Assembly (NCBI GenBank): GCA_040830705.1
Contig: JBFOME010000004.1
Location: 19,805-83,804 of the forward strand
From: Ruegeria_C sp040830705
GTDB taxonomy: Bacteria > Pseudomonadota > Alphaproteobacteria > Rhodobacterales > Rhodobacteraceae
Length of the DNA stretch: 64,000 bases
Direction: 5' to 3'
Each line of letters opens with the position of its first letter. Positions within the stretch are counted from its first letter, which is position 1. The position numbers and the translations under genes were made by a program. This document shows, one piece after another, positions 56,602-64,000 of the stretch. A model generated the notes under the pieces. The model saw nothing but the letters and a program-made list of their open reading frames with translations. It ran no database searches and had not been told where the DNA came from.

Positions 56602-57561
56602 CTAGAGACCGGCCAGCAACTCGTTCAGTGTCTGCTGACGCTGTGCCCACATCTCGATCACTTCATCACGTGCCATGATGTGCATGGGGGAACCGCCGGC
56701 CTCCATTTTCTTGGCGACACGGGAATTGGCGAACATCTCGGGCACTGTTGCCGAGAGTTTCTCGATTACCTCGGGTGGCGTACCTTTCGGCACCATCACG
56801 CCTCGGAAATTGACCGATGAATTATCGACGTCCAGCCCCTGTTCCATCATCGTCGGCACGTCGGGCAGGAAGGCGTTACGCTCAAGGTCAGCAACACCCA
56901 GTATTTTAACGTTGCCCGCCTCCTGCGCGCGGAACGCATCGGACAGGTTGTTTATGCCGCCCATGACTTCACCGGCGATCACAGCTTTCATGGCTGCAGC
57001 CCCGCCGCCCTTGGTCGGGATATAGGCCATCTTGGTGCCCGCTGCCTTGTCGATCTGCAGGGCCGCAATATGGTGCCCCACAAACAGACCCGCTCCGGAT
57101 ACTGTCAGTTTGCCGGGGTTTTCCTCGGCAAAGGAGACAACATCCTCCATCGAGTTAAACTCACTATCAGCGCCAACGACAAATACAGCCGGATCAGCAC
57201 CCCAGTTGGCGATGGGTTCAAAGCTGTCTGTCGAATATTCGACACCACCCTTGATCGATTGGGCAATGAAATGCGGAACGTTATAGGCTGCTAGCGTGTA
57301 GCCATCCGGGTCAGCCTGTGTGGCAAACCAGTTCCAACCAACACGCCCGCCCGCTCCGGGTTTGTTGATGATGGCAATGGGCATTCCCAGCGCGTCCTCG
57401 TTTCCGGACGTCATGGTGACAATGCGCGCCTGAAAGTCGGTCGCGCCTCCCGCGCCGTAACTGACCATCATCATGATCGGCCGTTCGGGATATTCCTCGG
57501 CCGCCGCTGCGCCTGTCAGGCTCATGAGGGCCATTGCAGCCCCAACAATCATTCGTTTCAT
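56602..57561 (-). CDS. TTT transporter substrate-binding protein (TctC family), second system
   Basis: A 319-residue periplasmic receptor. Signal peptide MKRMIVGAAMALMSLTGAAAAEE (in part), then the Bug/TctC start YPERPIMMMVSYGAGGATDF with the ligand-binding glycine turn. The start at 57561 follows GGAGG. Last gene of the permease trio; in the same operon as tctB and tctA upstream and the dehydrogenase and ligase downstream. The ligand is presumably the acid that the ligase activates. Confidence 0.88.
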   Translation of the reverse strand: MKRMIVGAAMALMSLTGAAAAEEYPERPIMMMVSYGAGGATDFQARIVTMTSGNEDALGMPIAIINKPGAGGRVGWNWFATQADPDGYTLAAYNVPHFIAQSIKGGVEYSTDSFEPIANWGADPAVFVVGADSEFNSMEDVVSFAEENPGKLTVSGAGLFVGHHIAALQIDKAAGTKMAYIPTKGGGAAAMKAVIAGEVMGGINNLSDAFRAQEAGNVKILGVADLERNAFLPDVPTMMEQGLDVDNSSVNFRGVMVPKGTPPEVIEKLSATVPEMFANSRVAKKMEAGGSPMHIMARDEVIEMWAQRQQTLNELLAGL

Positions 57562-57605
57562 TTGCGTTTCCTCCCTGATTAGGTTCAGCCACATCGCTTG
57601 CGTGG

Positions 57606-58061
57606 TCAGAACAGAATTTCCCTTGGTGTGTAGACATTCAGCAGCATGGCGAAGAGGCCGTACATCACTGCCACGAAGACCCCTGTGATAATCCCGCGTT
57701 TGATCCAGCTTTTGGCCTCGCTGTGTGGGGCGGGATCGTAGATTGAAAGCAGGATGAAAAAGGCGAAGGTTGTCGCCGTGTAGAACCCCAGCGACTTCGC
57801 GGCCCAGAAAACATAGATCAGTGTGATGAACAGGCCTGGCAACATGTTTATGAACATCGTGCGCGTCACCCCATTACCAACCTTGGACAATCCCAAAACC
57901 GCCTTGCCGAACGTCCATCCGGCCAAAATGACAAACACGGTCGCGATAAGGCGCGGAAACAGAAACGCGTCGGCAGGTTGCTGGGTATAGCTGACCCAGG
58001 TCACCCAGAGACCAACGGCGAATACCAGGCCCGACCCGAATATATGCTGCGAGCGGTTCAT
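57606..58061 (-). CDS. TTT transporter small permease TctB, second system
   Basis: A 151-residue membrane protein with four hydrophobic segments (about 10-28, 36-55, 75-100, 125-145), as in TctB. It starts within the tctA stop (ATGA) and is followed by tctC after 44 bp. In contrast to the first TTT system, it is a separate gene. Confidence 0.88.
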   Translation of the reverse strand: MNRSQHIFGSGLVFAVGLWVTWVSYTQQPADAFLFPRLIATVFVILAGWTFGKAVLGLSKVGNGVTRTMFINMLPGLFITLIYVFWAAKSLGFYTATTFAFFILLSIYDPAPHSEAKSWIKRGIITGVFVAVMYGLFAMLLNVYTPREILF

Positions 58062-59569
58062 GCCTGCGCCTCCTCTTTGGTGGTGTGGTGACGGTGGCGC
58101 AATTCCATCCAGACTGAGTAGGCGATCGAGGCCAGTACCACTGCGATTAGAAGCAGGTTCAACCCACCGGTCAGGAAGTATGACGCTTTGCCCACGGTCG
58201 CGTCAGCGATCATCCCGCCTTGAATAAAGTTTGCCTCGGCAATCGGCCCAAGGATCAATCCCAACACCAATGGTGCCGCCGAAAACCCAAATCGTTCGAG
58301 AAAGAACATTCCGATGCCAAGGCAGGCCATGACATAGACATCACCCATCGAGCCTTGCACCGAAAAGGCACCGAAGACCGAAAGCGCCAGAACGATGGCA
58401 GCCATGACCGACTGAGGAACCTGTGCGACGCGGGCGGCGAGACCGGCGACATAGAGGCCAAAGATGCACATCAGGACTTGCCCGATCAGCATGGAATTGA
58501 TGAACGTCCAAGCCACGTCAGGGTGGTTATCGAACAGATCCGAGCCCGGAAAAATCCCATGGATCAGCAGCCCGCCCAGCAATACAGCGGCGGTGGGGCT
58601 GCCAGGGATCGACAGGGTCAACAGCGGTACCAGAGAGGGCCCAACCATTGCGTTGTTGGCGGATTCCGCAGCGATCACGCCTTCCGAGTGTCCTGTGCCA
58701 AACTTGTCCTTCTCGGACGAGAGCTTCTTGGTCTGATCATAGGCGACAAGCCCGGCGATCTGTCCCCCAACGCCCGGGATCAGACCAATGATTGAGCCGG
58801 TCAGCGTGCCGATGCTAAGCGCCCGCGTGCGGCTGAAAAGCTCCCGGAAAGCTGCGAGGATCGAATGACGCTGCACTTCGATCACTTCGGCGCCGTCATT
58901 GCGGCGACCCTTGGCGAACATTGTCAACACTTGCGGAATCGCAAACAGACCGATCAGCGCTGCGATGATGTTGATGCCGCCGCCCAAAGCAGGATGAAAG
59001 ATGAACCGCTGCGCGCCCATAATGTCGTCAAACCCGATTGTGGCCAGCCAAAGCCCGATACAACCCGATAGCAGCCCTTTGACGACCGAAGCAGAATCCA
59101 ATGTCCCAATCACTGTCACCCCGAGAATAGCCAGCCAGAACAGGTGTGAAGGACCGAATGCCAGCGCCCATTTGGCCAAAACCGGGGTCAGAAAGATCAA
59201 CAGGAGTACGCCAAAGATGCCTCCCACAGCTGAAGCTAGGAAAGACAGCTGCAGCGCCCGCGCACCCTGTCCCTGCTTGGCCATGGTATGCCCGTCCAGT
59301 GTCGTTGCGATGTTTGCCGGCGCACCCGGAATCTTAAGCAAAATGGCACTGACGGCGCCGCCTGCGACAGTCGAGGTGTAGGCCGCGCCCAGCAGGATCA
59401 GGCCCTGCGCCGCTTCAAGTTGGAACGTGAATGGGATCAGCAATGCGACGGCCATTGTGGGCGACAAGCCTGGCGTCGCGCCCAAGATCAGGCCCCCTAT
59501 CGTGCCCCCCAACAGCAGCAAAAACGACAACGGCGTGAATACGTCTCCGAAGTAATAAATGAATTCCAT
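58058..59569 (-). CDS. TTT transporter large permease TctA, second system
   Basis: A 503-residue TctA permease with the repeated motif ATPGLSPTMAVALLIPFTF (near 30) and GLIPGVGGQIAGLVAYDQTK (near 263), and about 12 membrane segments. First gene of the operon, divergent from the LacI regulator by 113 bp. It forms the channel with TctB and receives substrate from TctC. Confidence 0.92.
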   Translation of the reverse strand: MEFIYYFGDVFTPLSFLLLLGGTIGGLILGATPGLSPTMAVALLIPFTFQLEAAQGLILLGAAYTSTVAGGAVSAILLKIPGAPANIATTLDGHTMAKQGQGARALQLSFLASAVGGIFGVLLLIFLTPVLAKWALAFGPSHLFWLAILGVTVIGTLDSASVVKGLLSGCIGLWLATIGFDDIMGAQRFIFHPALGGGINIIAALIGLFAIPQVLTMFAKGRRNDGAEVIEVQRHSILAAFRELFSRTRALSIGTLTGSIIGLIPGVGGQIAGLVAYDQTKKLSSEKDKFGTGHSEGVIAAESANNAMVGPSLVPLLTLSIPGSPTAAVLLGGLLIHGIFPGSDLFDNHPDVAWTFINSMLIGQVLMCIFGLYVAGLAARVAQVPQSVMAAIVLALSVFGAFSVQGSMGDVYVMACLGIGMFFLERFGFSAAPLVLGLILGPIAEANFIQGGMIADATVGKASYFLTGGLNLLLIAVVLASIAYSVWMELRHRHHTTKEEAQA

Positions 59570-59629
59570 TCAGGGCCTCCCAACCCGTCGGTTCATGCTT
59601 TTACTTTTGTTGACAAATCAGGTTAGGCG

Positions 59630-59657
59630 ATGAAAATAGTATTGCAAATGTTTTCAT
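59630..59657. promoter_or_regulatory. Putative LacI-type operator in divergent promoter region
   Basis: ATGAAAA-N14-TTTTCAT is a perfect 7-bp inverted repeat; inside it TGCAAATGTTTTCA (59643-59656) has the partial symmetry of LacI-family operators. It lies between the TTT operon and the LacI gene, downstream of a TTGACA at 59610-59615. Binding by the LacI protein is inferred from position. Confidence 0.45.
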
Positions 59658-59682
59658 AATTTCGACCAAGTGGGAGAATATT

Positions 59683-60714
59683 ATGTCCAACTTTCAAAAG
59701 GGTAAGGTGGATATTGTGGCTGTTGCAAAGGCCGCAAAAGTGTCACCCTCTACAGTGTCTCGGACCTTCAATCACCCGAATTTGGTCAGCCCCGCGACTC
59801 GAAAAAAGATCAATCGAGCGGTTCAGAGCTTAGGGTATATCCGAAACCGGGCAGCTCAAACGATGCACGGCAAACGATCCGGTACCATTGGTCTGGTGGT
59901 GCCCACGATCAATCACGCCATTTTTGCCGAAGTCATTCAGGCCTTTTCGGATTCTATCGACAAAGCCGGGTTCAGTCTGTTGCTGGCGTCACATGGCTAT
60001 GACCTCGATCGGGAATACGCGATGGTCCGCAAGTTTCTTGAGCATCGTGTTGACGGTGTGGCACTGGTTGGATTGGAGCATTCCGAAGCCACCGCCCGGC
60101 TGATCGAACAGCAAAAAATACCCGCGCTTGCCATTTGGAATTACTCGGAGGATTCCGTCCTTCCGTGTGTTGGTGCTGACAATCGGTTGGCCGGGCGTCT
60201 TGCAGCAGAGCACCTGCTGGCTTTGGGTCACCGCGACATTGGGCTGATTTTTCCCAAAACTACTGGTAACGACCGAGCACAAAATCGGCTTTCTGCCGTG
60301 CATGATGCGCTACGCGAAATGGGCATTTCCGTACCGAGTGAGCATGAGTCTGAAACCCCATATAGTGTTTCTCAGGCCAAGCAAGCAGCCATATCCCTTT
60401 TGACCGAACGCTCTCGTCCAACTGCTCTACTTTGCGGAAATGATGTAATCGCGCAGGGAGCTTTGTTTGCGGCCCAGAGCCTTGGATTAAAGGTCCCCGA
60501 TGACCTGTCAATCATCGGCATCGGAGACTTCAAAGGATCAGCAGACGTTGAGCCGGGCCTGACCACCATTCGCATCCCAGCAGAAACCATTGGAACGCTA
60601 GCCGGCGAAAGGTTCACCGACTACATTACCTCAGAAAACCCGGGGCCATTCAAAATCTGCTGCCAGCTGGAGCGTGTCGTTAGAGCGACGACAAGCCCGG
60701 TGTCAGTGCGTTAA
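59683..60714 (+). CDS. LacI family transcriptional regulator
   Basis: A 343-residue LacI/GalR regulator. N-terminal HTH at about 4-60 (VAKAAKVSPSTVSRTFNHPN, then hinge SLGYIRNRAAQTMHG) and a periplasmic-binding-protein-like effector domain with GLVVPTINHAIFAEVIQAF. It is divergent from the tctABC-aldehyde dehydrogenase-ligase operon and is its likely local repressor. The effector is unknown. The ATG at 59683 follows GGGAG. Confidence 0.9.
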   Translation: MSNFQKGKVDIVAVAKAAKVSPSTVSRTFNHPNLVSPATRKKINRAVQSLGYIRNRAAQTMHGKRSGTIGLVVPTINHAIFAEVIQAFSDSIDKAGFSLLLASHGYDLDREYAMVRKFLEHRVDGVALVGLEHSEATARLIEQQKIPALAIWNYSEDSVLPCVGADNRLAGRLAAEHLLALGHRDIGLIFPKTTGNDRAQNRLSAVHDALREMGISVPSEHESETPYSVSQAKQAAISLLTERSRPTALLCGNDVIAQGALFAAQSLGLKVPDDLSIIGIGDFKGSADVEPGLTTIRIPAETIGTLAGERFTDYITSENPGPFKICCQLERVVRATTSPVSVR

Positions 60715-60927
60715 TGAACCTAGACAGACTGTATCCCCATGGGTATTTCTTGGTATTTGGACGTTTACTGGAACACGAAAACAAACCGCTTTGGTATATC
60801 AAATTGACTGAATCTAAGTGTGTTGAGTGTCCGCTTTACGCTATCGAACAAAGTCGTGATGCAACAGCGTTGAAGGTCGGCTTCCGCCCTGTTTTCAAAA
60901 CCACTTTGCCGGGAACCGTAATAATAG

Positions 60928-61260
60928 CCGGTCGAGAACCAACATCTTTTCCAAGGTCTTTCCGCCGCTGGATATGACGCTGTCTATATCGAAGCGCGCC
61001 AGGTTAGCGCTGCGCTTTCTGCGATGCGCAACAAGACCGATAGGACAGATGCTCGTGGGACCGCCCAAGTTCTGCGGGCCGGTCGGTACAATCCAATACA
61101 CATCAAGAGCCATGAAGCGCACGCCATTCGTGCACTATTGAGCGGTCGGAAGGCTCTTCAAAGGAATTGCATGATCTCGCCAACGAAATTCGTGGGCTCT
61201 TTCGCATGCAAAGTCTAGTTGTGAATGTTCGGTTCGGACTGAAGCATTCCTTGAGATCCG
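60928..61260 (+). pseudogene. IS110-family transposase remnant
   Basis: The frame reads QGLSAAGYDAVYIEARQV and MRNKTDRTDARGTAQVLRAG, the N-terminal DEDD-type RuvC-like part of IS110 transposases (NKTDRTDA is diagnostic), then YNPIHIKSHEAHAIRALLSGR. Near 61160 one base is lost and the sequence continues in the next frame with HDLANEIRGLFRMQSL before the match ends. Both ends of the gene are missing. The preceding 200 bp has no recognised gene. Confidence 0.8.
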
Positions 61261-61380
61261 ATGTTTCATTAGTAGGGGTCTTTTCGTTTGTGACCTTGGC
61301 TTCCAAAGGTCAAGCCCGCATTCCAGTTCAAGTTTCGGCGTTTCTTGGAATGACAGACCTTTCTGACGTACACTTCGACA

Positions 61381-63297
61381 ATGGAACGTCGACTTGCCGC
61401 GATCTTGGCCGCTGATGTGGTTGGCTACTCACGCTTGATGGGCGCAGATGAGATCGGCGTTTTGAACGTTCTCAAAGCACTTCGGTCAGAGCTGTTCGAT
61501 CCACTGGTCGAGATAAATCACGGTCGGATTGTCAAACTAATGGGTGACGGAACGCTCGTGGAGTTTGCCTCGGTCGTTGATGCAGTGAATTGCGCGACCG
61601 ACATCCAAGCGGAATTGGCGAAACGAAACGAAGGCCTGCTGCCTAAAGAGCGGCTTGAGATGAGGATCGGCATAAATCTTGGCGACGTGATGATCGACGG
61701 CGATGACCTTTATGGCGGCGGTGTCAATGTCGCGGCACGGCTTGAGGAGATGGCGGAACCTGGTGGTGTTTGCGTGTCTGAAGTTGTTGCAACTCAGGCG
61801 GCCGGCAAAGCGAATGCTGGTTTCGAGTATTTGCGCGAAACCCACTTGAAGAATATCTCAGAGCCGGTGCGGATCTATCGTGTGAACCCTCAGAGCCGAG
61901 CGATCAGCCGCCCGAGCTGGCATCGCAGTCGTGGCGTTCTGGCGGCAGCGGGTGGAGCGCTTCTGATCATTGCGGTATTTGCGATCTGGCAAGGCATACA
62001 CCACAAGGGCGCTAGTAACTCAGTTCTTTTTGACGAAGCTACCGCTTTGATCCGGCCCACAGGTCCGACGATAGCGGTTTTGGCGTTCGAGAACCTGAGT
62101 GGAGACCCGTCGAAGGAGTACTTGTCCGACGGCATCAGCGAGGACGTGATTATTGAGCTTGGGCGCTATCGCGACCTCAATGTCTTGTCACGGCACACCA
62201 CCTTCGCCCAACGCGGGCAGCACCAGGATGTGCGTGTCCTGGGTGAGTCTTTGGGTGCTGATTTCGTGCTTGAAGGTACGGTACGGCAAGCTGGTGATCG
62301 TCTGCGAGTAACCGCGCGCCTGATCGACACCCAGAGCCGAGCGCAGGTTTGGTCGGAGGCGTTCGATGAGAAACTTACGACCGCCAATCTCTTCGATGTG
62401 CAATCTGAAATCACCGAGCGCGTTGCAGTTGCGATTGGTGATACGCGTGGCGCCATCAGGCGAACAGACGAAAGGCAAGCAAGGGCGAAACCGCCGGAAC
62501 GGCTGTCGTCGTATGAATGCACTATGTTCTATGACGATCTGTACGATAGACCGGATGTGCAGAGGCGGGTCCACGGTTGCATTGAAAGGGTAGTCAAAGA
62601 GGAGCCAGACTATTGGCGCGCCTGGGCGCAGCTGGCCGAGGTACTGCGCGTAGATCTGAGCTTTTTCGGGAATCGCTACGCCGGCACCTATGAGGAAAAA
62701 CTCAACCGCGCTTTGGCTGCCGCCAACGAAGCCAAGGCGCTTAACCCAAACTCGGCCCGCGTACGACTTATCTTGGGTATTCTTCTGCTCATGAATGGGG
62801 ATCGCGACGGTTTCTTTGCCGAGGCTGAAGACGCTCTCGCGATCGGTGGCGACCGCAGTGTGGAAGCAGAACTCGGCTACTGGCTGATCTGGACCGGGCG
62901 TTTCGATTTGGGTGCCGCGCTTCTTAGGCGGGCTATCGACCTCGACCCAGGGTCGACCATCAAAGACTGGCATCAAGCGCTCTCTGAGTATCACTTTCAC
63001 AATGGTGAATTCGAACTTGCGCTTACCGAAGCGCGAAGGGGCGTGCTGCTGGACTATTGGTGTTCAATGATCCCGGAAGTCACGGCTCTGGCCGAACTCG
63101 GACGGAATGACGAGCTAGAGCGCGCTCGCAACCAGCTTGAAGCCGCGCGCCCCGGCGTGAAAATCGCTGACATTGTATGGGTGTATCGCCGTTACCAGCG
63201 TCCAGACGCTCTTATAGCGCCTTACGTTGATGCCTTCCGAAAAGCAGGATTGCCTGAAGGCACTTACCGAGCACTGGATATGAATGACCGAGGTTAA
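61381..63297 (+). CDS. Class III adenylate/guanylate cyclase with TM, FlgO/TolB-like and TPR-like regions
   Basis: A 638-residue protein. Residues 1 to about 170 are a class III cyclase catalytic domain (ILAADVVGYSRLM with metal Asp12; KLMGDGTLVEF with a second Asp near 58; RIGINLGDVMIDGDDLYGGG and VNVAARLEEMA). A TM helix follows at about 185-205. Residues about 220-355 resemble the CsgG/FlgO or TolB N-domain fold (IAVLAFENLSGDPSKEYLSD). The C-terminal 280 residues are helical with TPR-like spacing. Such fusions are common in Rhodobacterales and Rhizobiales. It probably makes cAMP; the input signal is unknown. Confidence 0.85.
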   Translation: MERRLAAILAADVVGYSRLMGADEIGVLNVLKALRSELFDPLVEINHGRIVKLMGDGTLVEFASVVDAVNCATDIQAELAKRNEGLLPKERLEMRIGINLGDVMIDGDDLYGGGVNVAARLEEMAEPGGVCVSEVVATQAAGKANAGFEYLRETHLKNISEPVRIYRVNPQSRAISRPSWHRSRGVLAAAGGALLIIAVFAIWQGIHHKGASNSVLFDEATALIRPTGPTIAVLAFENLSGDPSKEYLSDGISEDVIIELGRYRDLNVLSRHTTFAQRGQHQDVRVLGESLGADFVLEGTVRQAGDRLRVTARLIDTQSRAQVWSEAFDEKLTTANLFDVQSEITERVAVAIGDTRGAIRRTDERQARAKPPERLSSYECTMFYDDLYDRPDVQRRVHGCIERVVKEEPDYWRAWAQLAEVLRVDLSFFGNRYAGTYEEKLNRALAAANEAKALNPNSARVRLILGILLLMNGDRDGFFAEAEDALAIGGDRSVEAELGYWLIWTGRFDLGAALLRRAIDLDPGSTIKDWHQALSEYHFHNGEFELALTEARRGVLLDYWCSMIPEVTALAELGRNDELERARNQLEAARPGVKIADIVWVYRRYQRPDALIAPYVDAFRKAGLPEGTYRALDMNDRG

Positions 63298-63541
63298 ACC
63301 TGTGTATTTTGCCGAAGCAGATTGCTTTCGCCAGCTAAATTTTTGGCTCGACAATTCCGACCTCCAACTGCGTTATTCCGATGCCCGCTTGGTCCGCGAC
63401 CTGATCGTTGCATTCGAAATCTTCGCCGCGCGCTGCGCAGATGACCGATTTGGCCACTGCCACGCGGCGAGGTAGTTTATACACATGCCGAATTTTTCAG
63501 GCTGCGTCCGCGCAACACAAAATCGGGAAATCCCTCACGGT
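63298..63541. other. Gene-free stretch before the foldback element
   Basis: About 240 bp after the cyclase gene. A 63-codon open frame (63284-63475) overlaps the cyclase end, but has no recognisable features. The stretch probably consists of mobile-element scrap. Confidence 0.35.
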
Positions 63542-63694
63542 CTGAGGCTGTGTGAAAACTCTGGCCGTCTGGCAGAGTAGGCCGAAAACACCCCCTATGT
63601 GCATTCTCCCGCGTTTCTGTGAGAGCTTGTGCACAGGCGCTCAAAGCGTGCGAAACGGGAGAGCTCGTGGGAGGGGGTTTTCACACACCCTCGG
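63542..63694. repeat. 153-bp foldback (MITE-like) element
   Basis: Imperfect 18-bp terminal inverted repeats: CTGAGGCTGTGTGAAAAC on the left and GTTTTCACACACCCTCGG on the right, differing at two positions. Internal paired segments (ACACCCCC / GGGGGTTTT; TCTCCCGCGTTTC / GAAACGGGAGA) mean almost the whole unit folds on itself. It encodes nothing. It looks like a miniature inverted-repeat element; no clear target duplication was seen. Confidence 0.6.
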
Positions 63695-63861
63695 CTTTTT
63701 CCGACCGTTCTCTGCGGCTTAAATGAAGGACTGCTTTTTGATTATTCGGTTAGCAAATCATAGGTTCTAGAGTCTCAAAAATTCAAAATTCTACGCAGCT
63801 GATTTTGTTGGAACCGCAATCTCACCGTTAAGGTGATCCGACAGAGATTTTCGGAGAACGT

Positions 63862-64000
63862 AGGGTCAGGATGCATTGATTTTCAAAGCGCTGCGTGATT
63901 CACGGCTCGAAAAACGGAGCGGTGATATGAGCGACCTTTTCTGGCTGACCGACGAGCAGATGGCCAAGCTTTCCCCTTTCTTCCCACGGTCGCATGGCAA
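63862..64000 (+). mobile_element. IS5-family insertion sequence, left end, truncated by window
   Basis: The terminal AGGGTCAGGATGCATTGATT (from about 63862) looks like an IS5/IS427-type left terminal repeat, followed 65 bp later by the transposase start. The rest of the element lies beyond the window. The exact boundary cannot be set because the right end is missing. Confidence 0.6.
63927..64000 (+). CDS. IS5-family transposase, N-terminal fragment
   Basis: The first 24 codons read MSDLFWLTDEQMAKLSPFFP, the typical beginning of IS5-family (DUF4096-type) transposases, with GGAGCGG upstream as ribosome binding site. The gene runs off the window. It is probably intact in the genome but this cannot be judged here. 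Confidence 0.8.
   Translation, partial: MSDLFWLTDEQMAKLSPFFPRSHG

Noticed and set aside
63284..63475. 63-codon plus-strand open frame overlapping the cyclase end
   Set aside because: No recognisable motif, and it lies next to mobile-element scrap; support is too weak.

Overview
The window looks like a chromosomal stretch of an aerobic, heterotrophic alphaproteobacterium of the Rhodobacterales (Roseobacter group). This is inferred from GC-rich coding DNA, tightly overlapping ATGA gene junctions, the gene repertoire (BCCT and TTT transporters, MttB-like methyltransferases, dimethylglycine-dehydrogenase-type flavoproteins, Hint-domain protein, MeaB), and a sitABCD operon preceded by Mur/Fur-type boxes. 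No rRNA, tRNA, CRISPR array or phage structural gene was found.

Layout. 0-5.3 kb: end of a BCCT transporter, a trimethylamine-dehydrogenase-like flavoprotein and a non-pyrrolysine MttB-family methyltransferase, a methylated-amine module. 5.3-17.3 kb: a tricarboxylate region with tcuAB and its LysR regulator, a 2-hydroxyacid dehydrogenase with a small partner, and a TTT transporter operon (tctC, fused tctA-tctB, PrpF-like isomerase, universal stress protein) divergent from the tctDE two-component system. 17.5-19.6 kb: thiC under a TPP riboswitch. 20-25.2 kb: sitABCD for manganese with a coupled panE-like gene. 25.2-34.2 kb: housekeeping genes (Pit phosphate transporter, Nudix, hrpB, DUF3108, meaB, rpmB, acid phosphatase) and a broken Hint-domain gene. 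34.4-42.4 kb: a GH31 glycosidase, then prpF-acnD / iclR / prpB, methylcitrate-type genes without a prpC.

43.3-52.8 kb: a second methylated-amine module: LysR regulator, a second MttB-family protein, a sulfotransferase-like protein, two consecutive 792-residue FAD/GcvT flavoproteins, and a class III aminotransferase. The last three genes overlap by 4 bp each. A decayed tyrosine recombinase (52.9-53.5 kb) separates this from 53.6-60.7 kb: an acyl-CoA ligase and acylating aldehyde dehydrogenase (SauT/SauS-like pair) behind a second TTT transporter (tctA, tctB, tctC), with a divergent LacI regulator. The right end is mobile-element scrap: an IS110-type remnant, a class III adenylate cyclase with TPR-like tail, a 153-bp foldback element and the start of an IS5-type transposase.

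How the genes fit together. The catabolic modules feed on small, oxidised or methylated osmolyte-like compounds: quaternary amines (BCCT, MttB, TMADH-like, DMGDH-like), tri- and dicarboxylates (Tct, Tcu, PrpF) and perhaps sulfonated or other C2-C3 acids (SauS/T-like). Each has a local regulator. The most unusual point is the presence of two MttB-family methyltransferases with demethylating flavoproteins but no corrinoid protein gene nearby.
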